This document shows, in pieces, positions 40,692-49,651 of a stretch of 64,000 nt of DNA (positions are counted from its first letter, which is position 1; the number at the start of each line of letters is the position of its first letter). The notes under the pieces were generated by a model. The model was not told the origin of the DNA. It saw only the letters and a program-made list of their open reading frames with translations, and ran no database searches. The position numbers were made by a program, and so were the translations under genes. The DNA comes from Mucilaginibacter sp. OK098 (GTDB taxonomy: Bacteria > Bacteroidota > Bacteroidia > Sphingobacteriales > Sphingobacteriaceae), in the NCBI RefSeq assembly GCF_900142915.1, contig NZ_FRCM01000001.1:992001-1056000 (forward strand), in the 5' to 3' direction.

Positions 40692-42998
40692 TTAATTAAA
40701 CATCATATCCGGCGTTACCTCGCCTTTTGGTTTATCAGTGGTAGTCATAAACACTTTTAAACTGCCATTGCTGGCGGCATCAAAATATTTTATGGTGATC
40801 TTGTGATATCCCTTTTGCAAAGGCACTGCCCCACCCTGGTCAAACACACCATGCTTGCCATCATTATCAACAACCGGCTGATCATCAATCAATAACGCAG
40901 ACCCGTTTGCCGAAGCTATTGAAAATCCATAAACCCCATCACTATCAATACGAATTAACCCAGTATATATTACGCCAAAGCCCTTTATATTTTTTTTGAT
41001 GTCGGCCGTATTAAAGCTAATTGCAACGCCACTATCAATAACAGCAGCGTTATTTAGTTGACTTACGCTGGTAAATTCACCTGTGTATAATTTGTATTTT
41101 AAGCCTTTGTTGGTGTTTTGGCCATTAATAGCAGGAAAAAGCGTTTTGTTATACATTACCGCACGTGTTATTTGGCTACGTTTACCCGATGGTGTAATTA
41201 TAATAGTTTTCAGCTCGCGGTATTGATCTGTCGGTACATTGTAGGTCATAGGTACAGTGTATTCTATATCTGTTTCGCGAGGATTATAGCCGTCAATAGT
41301 GTAATAAACTTTGGCGCCCTCAACAGAGCTTTTTAGATTTACATTTAGCTGATTACCAAACATAATGGTATCCTTTGCACCAATTGCAGTTGGTACCCTG
41401 TAATAAAAATTATTCTTATCAAACCAAGCCAGGTGACCGGGTAGACGGGTATTGGCAAAATCAGTATAGTTTTTATTGGCTAAAGGCGTCCATGCTACTT
41501 CTGAAAGTGCCAGGATCCTTGGCAATATCATGTACTCCACTTTGTTCTCAGTAGGAATATACTCCGTCCATAAATTAGCCTGCACGCCCATTATGTATTT
41601 TTGCTGATCAGCGGTTAATTCGGCAGGTGTTGGATTATAGCTGTATATTTTTGTTAAAGGCTCGTTCCCGCCAATGCTTAAAGGCTCATTTTCTTTGCCT
41701 TGTGCATGGTCGATATAAAGACCTCCGCTTCCGGGTGTCATCACCACGTTGTGATTTTGCTTAGCGGCTGCAATACCACCTGCTTCGCCTCTCCAGCTCA
41801 TTACCGTTGCATTTGGAGATAAGCCGCCTTCAAGAATTTCGTCCCAGCCAATAATACTGCGTCCTTTTGAGTTTACAAACTTCTCAATCCGTTGTATAAA
41901 GTAGCTTTGCAGCTCTTCTTCGTTTTTAAGCTTAAGTTTTTTTATCAGTTTTTGACAGAACTCGGATTTTTTCCAGGCGTCCTTTGGCACCTCATCGCCG
42001 CCAATGTGAATGTACTTAGATGGAAACAATGCCATCACCTCGGTTAAAACGTCCTGCAAAAAATTAAATGTTTTGTCAGACGGTTCATAGATATTATGAA
42101 ATACACCCCATGTTTCCGCTACTTTATAGGTAGTTAATGAGGGATCGCAACTAAACTCAGGATAAGCTGCCAAAACGGCTTCTGAGTGACCGGGCATTTC
42201 AATTTCGGGAACGATGTTTATATAGCGGTCTGCCGCATATTTTACCACATCGCGGATCTGATCCTGGGTATAGTAACCGCCATATGGGGTATTGTCAAAC
42301 TGTTGCGGTGTACGGTCGTGGTAATTACCAATAACCGTTTGTGCACGCTGACTGCTGATTTGGGTTAGTTTTGGATACTTTTTTATTTCTATGCGCCATC
42401 CCTGGTCATCAGTTAAATGCCAGTGAAAGTTATTCAGTTTATAGGCAGCCATCAGATCGATGTATTTTTTAACAAACTCTACTGAGAAAAAATGACGCCC
42501 CACATCAAGCATTAAACCACGGTAGCCAAAGCGGGGGTAATCATCTATTTGCAAACAAGGAAGTTTTGCAATTGCACCTTTATCAGCAGGGATTAATTGT
42601 ATTAATGATTGAATACCGTAAAAAAGACCTGCACCTTTACCGGTTATTGTTACTTGCTGAGGTGTTATAGTTAGGTTATAACCACCTTCGGGCAGGTTAT
42701 CTGCACCTTTTGAGGTAAGTATTATGCTATTAGCTGCATCTTTGCCCGTATTGGGTTTAAGCCTAACCTTTAGCATTGCTTTATTTTGCAGATAATCATG
42801 TAAAAAAACAACTGCTTTATTGGTAACACTATCAGCTAACAATGAAGTTTCCTGGCTTAGCACGAACTCACCCGCTGATTTTTTAAGAGAAACCGGAGCA
42901 GGTATTATGCCCATGTTAGGGTCATTGTCCTGTGCGTTTACCAATCCGGTAAAAAGGAGCATGGAAACACATAGCGATATGAAAATCTTTTTACACAT
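40692..42998 (-). CDS. Beta-N-acetylhexosaminidase, GH20
   Basis: A 768-residue secreted enzyme (signal peptide to ~22). It has a GH20b N-terminal domain to ~145, then the GH20 barrel with YRGLMLDVGRHFF, NNFHWHLTDDQGWRIEI, EIEMPGHSEAVLAAYPEFSC (shown in two parts in the family) and catalytic Asp335-Glu336 in IHIGGDEVPKDAW. A chitobiase-type C-terminal domain and a PA14-like beta domain (GVYGFSIASANGSALLIDDQ) complete it. It removes terminal GlcNAc or GalNAc from glycans or chitin fragments in the periplasm or at the cell surface. Confidence 0.93.
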   Translation of the reverse strand: MCKKIFISLCVSMLLFTGLVNAQDNDPNMGIIPAPVSLKKSAGEFVLSQETSLLADSVTNKAVVFLHDYLQNKAMLKVRLKPNTGKDAANSIILTSKGADNLPEGGYNLTITPQQVTITGKGAGLFYGIQSLIQLIPADKGAIAKLPCLQIDDYPRFGYRGLMLDVGRHFFSVEFVKKYIDLMAAYKLNNFHWHLTDDQGWRIEIKKYPKLTQISSQRAQTVIGNYHDRTPQQFDNTPYGGYYTQDQIRDVVKYAADRYINIVPEIEMPGHSEAVLAAYPEFSCDPSLTTYKVAETWGVFHNIYEPSDKTFNFLQDVLTEVMALFPSKYIHIGGDEVPKDAWKKSEFCQKLIKKLKLKNEEELQSYFIQRIEKFVNSKGRSIIGWDEILEGGLSPNATVMSWRGEAGGIAAAKQNHNVVMTPGSGGLYIDHAQGKENEPLSIGGNEPLTKIYSYNPTPAELTADQQKYIMGVQANLWTEYIPTENKVEYMILPRILALSEVAWTPLANKNYTDFANTRLPGHLAWFDKNNFYYRVPTAIGAKDTIMFGNQLNVNLKSSVEGAKVYYTIDGYNPRETDIEYTVPMTYNVPTDQYRELKTIIITPSGKRSQITRAVMYNKTLFPAINGQNTNKGLKYKLYTGEFTSVSQLNNAAVIDSGVAISFNTADIKKNIKGFGVIYTGLIRIDSDGVYGFSIASANGSALLIDDQPVVDNDGKHGVFDQGGAVPLQKGYHKITIKYFDAASNGSLKVFMTTTDKPKGEVTPDMMFN

Positions 42999-43106
42999 AC
43001 AATAAAATTTGTTGGTTTAGTAACGAGGTGGTGAAGATAACAGATTTTGGAAAAAAACATCCATTTACAGGTGTAAAAAATCTGTTTTAAATGGGGTCGA
43101 AATGAA

Positions 43107-43136
43107 AAAGCCACCCAATTTTAATCAGGTGGCTTT
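43107..43136 (-). terminator. Terminator of the ribosomal protein THX gene
   Basis: AAAGCCACC pairs with GGTGGCTTT; on the minus strand the second arm is followed by a T run, three bases downstream of the THX stop codon. Confidence 0.75.
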
Positions 43137-43139
43137 ATT

Positions 43140-43265
43140 TTATTTCTTTTCTTCAGATGCAACCGCTACAGCAGGCTTGGTCTTTTTCTGATCGTGAGGC
43201 CTGGTTTTACCGTATGAGCCCATTGCTATTTTTCCTTTTCGAGTTTTTTTATCGCCTTTTCCCAT
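43140..43265 (-). CDS. 30S ribosomal protein THX
   Basis: A 41-residue basic protein starting MGKGDKKTRKGKIAMGSYGK, matching the bacterial THX (bTHX) family, which binds the 16S rRNA head in the small subunit. It is too short for common ORF cut-offs. The extension TRPHDQKKTKPAVAVASEEKK is longer than the 26-residue Thermus form but usual in Bacteroidota. It has its own terminator. Confidence 0.9.
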   Translation of the reverse strand: MGKGDKKTRKGKIAMGSYGKTRPHDQKKTKPAVAVASEEKK

Positions 43266-43429
43266 AATGTTATCACAGATTAAAACTGATTTATTTGATT
43301 ACACAGATTTCTTATTGCAATATATACATTAAAAAGTGATAAGTTGTTTTATTTGTTTGAATCAGAATTTACAGATCAATTCGCCTGCAAGTCAACCTTT
43401 CACCTTTATCCTTTTGCCTTTCACCTCTC

Positions 43430-44386
43430 TCACGCTGTTACCACGTGCTCTTTAGCTGCAAGGTAGCGTTCAGCATCAATTGCTGCCATACAACCGCTGC
43501 CTGCCGCTGTAACCGCCTGGCGATAGATATGATCCTGTGCATCGCCGCAACAGAACACACCTTCAATATTTGTTGTGGTAGATCCCGGAGTGGTTTTAAT
43601 ATAACCGGTTTCGTCCATATGGATCCAGCCTTTAAAAATCTCCGTATTAGGGTGATGGCCTATCGCCACAAAAAATCCTGACACCTTTAAAGTAGTTTCC
43701 TCGTTTGTTTGGTTGTTCACAACGGTTACACCGGTAACACTTTGTCCGTCGCCAACAATTTCTTTGGTCTCGGTATTATACAGGATCTCAATGTTTGGCG
43801 TATTTAGCACACGGTGCATCATTGCTTTTGATGCCCTAAACTCGCTACGGCGTACTATCATAGTTACTTTACGGCACAATTTGGATAAATAGGTTGCTTC
43901 TTCAGCAGCAGTATCACCAGCGCCAACTATAGCTACATCTTCACCTTTAAAAAAGAACCCGTCGCAGGTAGCGCAAGCAGATACCCCAAAGCCGCTGTAT
44001 TTTTGCTCAGATTCAAGCCCCAGCCATTTGGCAGACGCACCTGTTGAAATAATAACGGTATCGGCAGTAATGGTTTTATTTTCATCAACCACCACTTTAT
44101 GCGGCAGGCTGCTAAAATCAACAGAGCTAACATAGCCAAAGCGGATATCGGTACCTAAACGTTCCGCTTGTCTGCGGAAGTTCTCCATCATCTCGGGCCC
44201 CATGATACCTTCAGGATAACCGGGATAATTTTCAACATCGGTAGTTTGGGTAAGCTGACCACCCGCAAGCAACCCTGTATACATAACCGGTTTTAAATCA
44301 GCGCGTGAAGCATAAATGGCAGCAGTATAACCTGCAGGGCCTGAGCCTATAATCAGGCATTTTACGTGTTCGATATCTTGAGACAT
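43430..44386 (-). CDS. trxB: Thioredoxin-disulfide reductase
   Basis: A 318-residue flavoprotein of standard length. The FAD site is IIGSGPAGYTAAIYASRADL; the redox motif is CATCDG with Cys138 and Cys141; the NADPH site is VAIVGAGDTAAEEATYL; the C-terminal FAD segment is GVFCCGDAQDHIYRQAVTAAGSG (given by its parts). It reduces thioredoxin with NADPH, which in turn feeds APS reductase, MsrA and others found in this window. Confidence 0.96.
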   Translation of the reverse strand: MSQDIEHVKCLIIGSGPAGYTAAIYASRADLKPVMYTGLLAGGQLTQTTDVENYPGYPEGIMGPEMMENFRRQAERLGTDIRFGYVSSVDFSSLPHKVVVDENKTITADTVIISTGASAKWLGLESEQKYSGFGVSACATCDGFFFKGEDVAIVGAGDTAAEEATYLSKLCRKVTMIVRRSEFRASKAMMHRVLNTPNIEILYNTETKEIVGDGQSVTGVTVVNNQTNEETTLKVSGFFVAIGHHPNTEIFKGWIHMDETGYIKTTPGSTTTNIEGVFCCGDAQDHIYRQAVTAAGSGCMAAIDAERYLAAKEHVVTA

Positions 44387-44460
44387 TTGTATTTTTAAAA
44401 TTGAAGATCAAAGGTAAGAAAAAAGAGGATTTTATTGGTCAGGTGGCGGTAAAGATAAAT

Positions 44461-45426
44461 TTACGGAAGCTTAGTTGCTGAAAACATCAAACCGTTACCT
44501 ATATCACGGTATAGCCTCAAAAGAACATGATTATATCCGGGTACATACGTGCCATTTTTCCCAATTAAAAAATCAAATTCATATTTCATTTTTACTGGTT
44601 TATCATCATGTAGTTCAGGTATAAATTTTGGTGCATTATTAAGCGTTTTAATTATCAATGCATCAATTTTGGGAGATACAGGGGTTTTGATAATCGGATC
44701 TTTAATACTTCCATCTAAATCTACCGTAATTTCAACACTTACTAAGCGCATAAGTAGAGAATCAAATTTTGAAAATAACTTATAACTTAAATACTCTTGC
44801 AATTTTGGTGAAAAAGCAGCTATTCGGATGTGACTAATAGTTTTGAAAATATGACCATCTTTAAAAAAATTTGTTAAAACCGGGGTTTTAATAGTATCAT
44901 AACCATATGTATTCCATTCCCCCTCTTTTTTATCATCAACATAATAACCCTCTTCCTTAATGTAATTATTAACTTTAAAATCATAAAATTGAAACAAGCC
45001 ATTCAATTTATTATTTTGATAAACATAGGTGCATTTTTTTACATCACGTTGTATATACTCTGTCCATGTACCGGTTTTAACGCCATTTGTAAAATAACAT
45101 ACAACACCAATAAAATTATTTGGATCAACTTGCAGAGCTCTCTTCAATCTTTCGGGGATTGTGATTTTTGAGTAATAAACGAATACACCATTTCGCGTTG
45201 TCAATAATGAATCCTTATAATAGCCTTTTGATATGATAGTATCATTCATACTATAAGTACTGGCTCTGTAAATGGTATCTGATATTTTTGTAACTAATGT
45301 ATATGCTACCGCCTTTTTAGGATTATCACTATAAACGCCTTTTGAGTCAATATAGATCTTACCGGTTTGGGAATAACTATTCAATACTGATAAAAAGGCA
45401 ATGACCACTAAATAATAAAACTTCAT
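44461..45426 (-). CDS. Secreted protein with MORN-like repeats and TonB-C-like domain
   Basis: A 321-residue exported protein (signal peptide to ~19). Residues ~60-190 have MORN/YwqK-like units (FTNGVKTGTWTEYIQ, NNKLNGLFQFYDF, GYYVDDKKEGEWNTYGYD). The C-terminal ~90 residues look like a TonB C-terminal-type domain (VSVEITVDLDGSIKDPIIKT, then LIIKTLNNAPKFIPELHDDKP). This combination is frequent in Bacteroidota secreted proteins. Function unknown. Confidence 0.75.
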   Translation of the reverse strand: MKFYYLVVIAFLSVLNSYSQTGKIYIDSKGVYSDNPKKAVAYTLVTKISDTIYRASTYSMNDTIISKGYYKDSLLTTRNGVFVYYSKITIPERLKRALQVDPNNFIGVVCYFTNGVKTGTWTEYIQRDVKKCTYVYQNNKLNGLFQFYDFKVNNYIKEEGYYVDDKKEGEWNTYGYDTIKTPVLTNFFKDGHIFKTISHIRIAAFSPKLQEYLSYKLFSKFDSLLMRLVSVEITVDLDGSIKDPIIKTPVSPKIDALIIKTLNNAPKFIPELHDDKPVKMKYEFDFLIGKNGTYVPGYNHVLLRLYRDIGNGLMFSATKLP

Positions 45427-45455
45427 TATAAATGTAAAATAAACATTGATTATAC

Positions 45456-46631
45456 TTATTTCCCAACATTCGCCTTAAACACCCTGATAACATTCCCGCC
45501 TAATATCTTATCCACATCCTTTTCAGAATAACCCAACTTCAGTAATTCCTCTGTGATTTTTGGATAATTACTAACACTATCCAAACCAAGCGGGTATGAT
45601 TCAGCGCCGTCAAAGTCTGAGCCTATGCCAACATGGTCTACTCCTATCAGTTTAGCTATGTAATCAATATGATGAATAAGCAGGCTTAATGGCGGCCTGA
45701 TCTTATCCGACTCGCTTTTATAAATAGCATTCAGCCGGATGTTGGCCAGGTCGCCATCGTGATAGATCGCTGTTAATGAATCCAACTCTGCTCTATGCTG
45801 ATGTAAAAAGGCTGCTACTTTTGGTGTATAAGTACTGTCAACAAAGCCGCTGTAAAAATTCACACATATCACTCCCCCGTTTTTTGCAAGGGCTTTTAGC
45901 TGGTCGTCTTTCATGTTCCGCCTGTTCGGGTCAAGGCTCCAGGCGCAGCTGTGCGATGCAATTACAGGCTTGGTGCTGGTGGCAATTACATCATAAAAAG
46001 TTTGCTCTCCAACGTGCGATACATCAACCATAACCCCCAAATCATTCAGGTGCTTTACTATTCGTTTGCCATAATCGGTTAACCCTAAATGCTTTAACGA
46101 ATCCTTTTTAGTAACCTCATCCCTTGCAGATGTTGCCCATGAGGTGCTATTGTTCCAGGTAAGGGTTAAATAGTTCATGCCGCGTTTGGCAAGGCTGTCA
46201 ATATAATCCAGCCTGTCTTCAATCATGTGGCCACCTTCAACACCAATCATGGCAGCCATTTTGTGCTGTTTTACGACTTTTTTAAGCTCTTTTGAGTTAT
46301 GAACCAATGTTATTTTATCCGGGTTCCGGGCAATCAACGCGTATAAAGAATCAATCTCGCGGTTGGCAAAAGCATAAGCCGTACCTTTTCCATATTCCTC
46401 GCCGCACCAGATAGAAAAGATCTGCCCATCCAATCCACCCTGTTTTGCGCGTACCAAATCAAAATTACCGGTAGTTTGCAATTTACCGACATCCTGTTTA
46501 GTGATTAAGATATTGGAAAGGATATCGTTATGGGTATCAATTAAAATAGCCTTCTGATGGATTTGGGGCGGTGTTTGAGCGTAGGCTTTTGTAAGCAGCA
46601 TCAGAATAAATGGCAGAAGTAATTTTTTCAT
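45456..46631 (-). CDS. Membrane dipeptidase-like zinc peptidase (family M19)
   Basis: A 391-residue exported peptidase (signal peptide MKKLLLPFILMLLTKAYA). Metal and active-site motifs of renal dipeptidase: LIDTHNDIL, MIGVEGGHMIEDRLDYID, YLTLTWNNS, VMVDVSHVGEQTF, VIASHSCAWSLDPNRRN and GVDHVGIGSDFDGAES. It cleaves dipeptides, possibly from cell wall or proteins. The frame extends 18 codons upstream to 46685, which would overlap the preceding gene; the ATG at 46631 gives a perfect signal peptide. Confidence 0.93.
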   Translation of the reverse strand: MKKLLLPFILMLLTKAYAQTPPQIHQKAILIDTHNDILSNILITKQDVGKLQTTGNFDLVRAKQGGLDGQIFSIWCGEEYGKGTAYAFANREIDSLYALIARNPDKITLVHNSKELKKVVKQHKMAAMIGVEGGHMIEDRLDYIDSLAKRGMNYLTLTWNNSTSWATSARDEVTKKDSLKHLGLTDYGKRIVKHLNDLGVMVDVSHVGEQTFYDVIATSTKPVIASHSCAWSLDPNRRNMKDDQLKALAKNGGVICVNFYSGFVDSTYTPKVAAFLHQHRAELDSLTAIYHDGDLANIRLNAIYKSESDKIRPPLSLLIHHIDYIAKLIGVDHVGIGSDFDGAESYPLGLDSVSNYPKITEELLKLGYSEKDVDKILGGNVIRVFKANVGK

Positions 46632-46656
46632 GTTTAAATATAAAATGAATATTGTT

Positions 46657-47241
46657 TTAAATAGCCCCGTGAACGCCAAAATCAAATAATTTTTGCGTTG
46701 CTAAATTGACTTTTGCTTCCCAATAATAATTTCCACCATCATAAACGTGATAAAATTCGTTCACCCAATCGGCACCATCCTTTTTTATGTTCTCATCCCA
46801 AAAACAATTTAAAAGGATTATTTTCTCGCCCTTGCCATTGATCAGCCCAAAATATTGACGTGCATATTTTTCAAGATGGCTGGATACATTTGGCCCGCGT
46901 ACAAACCTAACCGACGGCAATTTTTTAAAAAACTGTTTTAAATCTCTTCGTAAAAGCGTTTCGGCTAATACAATATCATCCACGTTTGGCGTAAAGCGCT
47001 GGAATTCATTTAAGGTGTCATTTTTTAAGGAATCGTTGTACACAGAATAAACTATACCGGCTGATCTTTTCAAATTTATCCATGGTGATGTGTAGTTCGC
47101 ATTAAAAATCACTCCTTCGAAATCATCACCGGCTACATTGATTGAATAGCCCGTGACCATTTTAACTCTCGTGATTTTTTGTGCCGACACAGCTGAAGCA
47201 AAAAAGAAAACCACCGAAAAAAGAGCTAATTTACTCGTCAT
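46657..47241 (-). CDS. Hypothetical secreted protein
   Basis: A 194-residue protein with a signal peptide ending in AVSA near residue 20. The rest is alpha/beta with DDIVLAETLLRRDLKQFFKKL, HLEKYARQYFGLIN, GEKIILLNCFWDENIKKDGA and NYYWEAKVNLATQKLFDFGVHG. I do not recognise the family. It is 25 bases upstream of the M19 peptidase gene and 26 downstream of the DUF3592 gene on the same strand, so the three may form an operon. Confidence 0.7.
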   Translation of the reverse strand: MTSKLALFSVVFFFASAVSAQKITRVKMVTGYSINVAGDDFEGVIFNANYTSPWINLKRSAGIVYSVYNDSLKNDTLNEFQRFTPNVDDIVLAETLLRRDLKQFFKKLPSVRFVRGPNVSSHLEKYARQYFGLINGKGEKIILLNCFWDENIKKDGADWVNEFYHVYDGGNYYWEAKVNLATQKLFDFGVHGAI

Positions 47242-47267
47242 AATTTTTTGGATTTTTGACTTTGTTA

Positions 47268-47696
47268 CTATAAAGACGGATATTGATTTATAAAGAAATA
47301 CATAATTACCCCTAAAATTAATAGTGTTCCAACGGCTATGAGGGCTGGGCCAAGCAATTTAGTTTGGGTATTATCTATCAGGAAATGTTTATAATCAGTT
47401 GTATCATAAATTACCGTCACTTTATCGCCAACACTGTAAACTGAAGGATTGCCGCCGATATTATATTTTTCCGTTATCCATTCTTTATCAGCGGTTACAA
47501 ATCTTATTACAGGATAGTACGTTGTAGATCGCTCACCTGATCCCGTGCCCAAGCTTGTTTCCATATCAAATACAACACCCTCAACCTTAACACCCGATTT
47601 AATAAGTTTTTCGCGTTCATTCAGCTTAACAACTCCAAAAACCGTTAAAAAAGCACCGCCTGCAAGCAGTATTAATTCATCATAATTAACATTCAT
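47268..47696 (-). CDS. DUF3592 domain membrane protein
   Basis: A 142-residue protein with a hydrophobic N-terminal helix (~7-24) and a C-terminal helix (~115-135). The domain between has the DUF3592 pattern: KSGVKVEGVVFDMETS, YYPVIRFVTADKEWITEK, YSVGDKVTVIYDTTD. Function unknown. Confidence 0.85.
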   Translation of the reverse strand: MNVNYDELILLAGGAFLTVFGVVKLNEREKLIKSGVKVEGVVFDMETSLGTGSGERSTTYYPVIRFVTADKEWITEKYNIGGNPSVYSVGDKVTVIYDTTDYKHFLIDNTQTKLLGPALIAVGTLLILGVIMYFFINQYPSL

Positions 47697-47748
47697 AACT
47701 AAGATTTATAGGATTTTAAGATTAATTATCATGTGTTAAAACATATTA

Positions 47749-47768
47749 AGACGCGATGCATCGCGTCT
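47749..47768. repeat. Perfect 20-base palindrome
   Basis: AGACGCGATGCATCGCGTCT is a perfect palindrome in AT-rich DNA, upstream of the DUF3592 gene. It could be a hairpin terminator-like element for the carboxylase gene downstream on the minus strand, a protein-binding site or a REP unit. Confidence 0.6.
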
Positions 47769-47791
47769 CTACGACCATCATATTTTATTTC

Positions 47792-47826
47792 ATTCGCACA
47801 TCCGCACATCAAAAATCCACACATCA
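47792..47826. repeat. ATGTGCGGATG-type repeat, third site
   Basis: ATTCGCACATCCGCACATC followed by CACACATC is the complement of the repeat family at 22931-23143 and 34361-34402. It lies at the 3' end of the acyl-CoA carboxylase gene. Confidence 0.5.
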
Positions 47827-47827
47827 T

Positions 47828-49456
47828 CTACGTCTGTATTATCCCCACGTTAAACGCCCGCTCAATTGGTGCATGGTTTGCAGCTTCAATCCCCATTGAG
47901 ATCACCTTGCGGGTTTCAAGCGGATCGATAATCCCATCAACCCAAAGCCTTGCCGATGCATAATATGGGGTGGTTTGTGCGTTGTAGCGGTCGGTTGTTT
48001 CCTTTAACAGCTGGTCTTCCTTTTCCTGGTTAACTTCTTCGCCTTTAGCCTTTAGCCCTGCCGACTGCATTTGCACCAACACCTTAGCGGCCTGGCTGCC
48101 GCCCATTACGGCTATTTTAGCGGATGGCCATGCATAAATCAGTCGTGGGTCATACGCCTTGCCGCACATGGCATAGTTACCAGCGCCATATGAGTTACCT
48201 ATTACTATAGTGAATTTTGGCACTACTGAATTGGCAACAGCATTCACCATTTTAGCGCCGTCTTTAATAATTCCCCCGTGTTCTGAGCGGCTTCCTACCA
48301 TAAAACCCGTTACATCCTGTAAAAACACCAGCGGGATCTTCTTTTGGTTGCAGTTCATAATAAAGCGGGTGGCTTTATCAGCAGAGTCAGAATAGATCAC
48401 ACCGCCGAACTGCATTTCGCCTTTTTTTGATTTAACAACTTTACGCTGATTGGCAACAATGCCAACAGCCCAGCCATCCACCCGGCCCAATCCGCAAATA
48501 ATAGATTGCCCAAAACCAGCCTTATACTCTTCAAATTCCGAATTATCCAGCAGGCGTAATATAATTTCGTTCATATCATAAGCCGCTTCCCTGCTTATGG
48601 GTAAGATCCCATAGATATCTTCCTGTTTCAACCTTGGGTCGGCAGGCTTTATCCTGTCAAAACCAGCTTTAGCAAAGTCGCCGATCATGCTCATTATGTT
48701 GCGGATAGAATCAAGTGCTGCCTGGTCATTAGGTTGTTTATAATCGGTAACGCCAGAAATTTCGCATTGTGTTGTGGCGCCGCCCAGCGTTTCATTGTCA
48801 ACATCCTCGCCAATTGCCGATTTCACCAGGTATGATCCTGCCAGGAAAACAGAACCGGTACCTTCAACAATCATGGCTTCATCACTCATAATTGGCAAGT
48901 ATGCACCACCTGCTACACACGAGCCCATAATGGCCGAAATCTGGATAATGCCCATGCTGCTCATCATAGCATTATTGCGGAAGATGCGTCCGAAATGCTC
49001 TTTATCAGGGAAGATCTCATCCTGCAAAGGCAAATAAACCCCGGCAGAATCAACCAAATAAATTATGGGCAAGCGGTTTTCCATGGCTATTTCCTGGGCA
49101 CGCAGGTTTTTCTTAGCTGTTATGGGGAACCATGCCCCGGCCTTAACCGTAGCATCATTTGCAACAATTACACATTGCCTGCCGGACACATAACCTATGC
49201 CGCATACTACGCCGCCCGATGGGCAGCCGCCATGCTCGGCATACATGCCTTCACCAACAAATGCACCAATTTCAAGCCATGGCTTGTCTTTATCCCGCAG
49301 GTAAGCCACACGCTCGCGGGCAAGCATTTTGCCTTTTTCTTTTTGTTTAGCTGCTGCTTTTTCGCCTCCGCCTAGGTGTACTTTTTTTAGCCTGGTCTTC
49401 AGTTCATAAACAAGCTGCTTATTTATATCCTCATTTTTGTTAAAATCGATGTCCAT
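47828..49456 (-). CDS. Acyl-CoA carboxylase beta subunit (carboxyltransferase)
   Basis: A 542-residue biotin-dependent carboxyltransferase of the PccB/MccB type. Motifs: KLARERV-like MLARERVAYLRD, GVVCGIGYVSGRQCVIVAND, IYLVDSAGVYLPLQDEIFPD, GSCVAGGAYLPIMSDE, VFLQDVTGFMVGSRSEHGGI, VVPKFTIVIGNSYGAGNYAM and the C-terminal DGIIDPLETRKV. The AGVYLPLQDE and FMVG features lean to methylcrotonyl-CoA carboxylase, but the substrate is not certain. No biotin carboxylase/BCCP subunit is adjacent, so it must be elsewhere. Confidence 0.9.
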   Translation of the reverse strand: MDIDFNKNEDINKQLVYELKTRLKKVHLGGGEKAAAKQKEKGKMLARERVAYLRDKDKPWLEIGAFVGEGMYAEHGGCPSGGVVCGIGYVSGRQCVIVANDATVKAGAWFPITAKKNLRAQEIAMENRLPIIYLVDSAGVYLPLQDEIFPDKEHFGRIFRNNAMMSSMGIIQISAIMGSCVAGGAYLPIMSDEAMIVEGTGSVFLAGSYLVKSAIGEDVDNETLGGATTQCEISGVTDYKQPNDQAALDSIRNIMSMIGDFAKAGFDRIKPADPRLKQEDIYGILPISREAAYDMNEIILRLLDNSEFEEYKAGFGQSIICGLGRVDGWAVGIVANQRKVVKSKKGEMQFGGVIYSDSADKATRFIMNCNQKKIPLVFLQDVTGFMVGSRSEHGGIIKDGAKMVNAVANSVVPKFTIVIGNSYGAGNYAMCGKAYDPRLIYAWPSAKIAVMGGSQAAKVLVQMQSAGLKAKGEEVNQEKEDQLLKETTDRYNAQTTPYYASARLWVDGIIDPLETRKVISMGIEAANHAPIERAFNVGIIQT

Positions 49457-49599
49457 AATTGGTTTTTACTGGAAAATGTAATTTTAGGGAAATTTGCGCA
49501 GTAAAGCTTAATTGAGGCTAAAATTGTTTTTAATAATCTTAAAAACACCTCCCATACAAAATATTTACAATATTTTTTGTAACGTTTTCAGTATTAAAT

Positions 49600-49628
49600 T
49601 TTGATTTAAAGGAATTATATTACTTTAG
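49600..49628 (+). promoter_or_regulatory. Likely promoter of the POT transporter gene
   Basis: TTTG at 49600-49603 and TACTTTAG at 49621-49628 (seven of eight bases of TAnnTTTG) have a 17-base spacer, and the start codon lies 24 bases downstream. Confidence 0.4.
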
Positions 49629-49651
49629 CGCAATTTTAAGCTATAAATTTA

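Noticed and set aside
46632..46685. Upstream extension of the M19 peptidase
   Set aside because: It overlaps the preceding gene and hides a clean signal peptide that starts at 46631.
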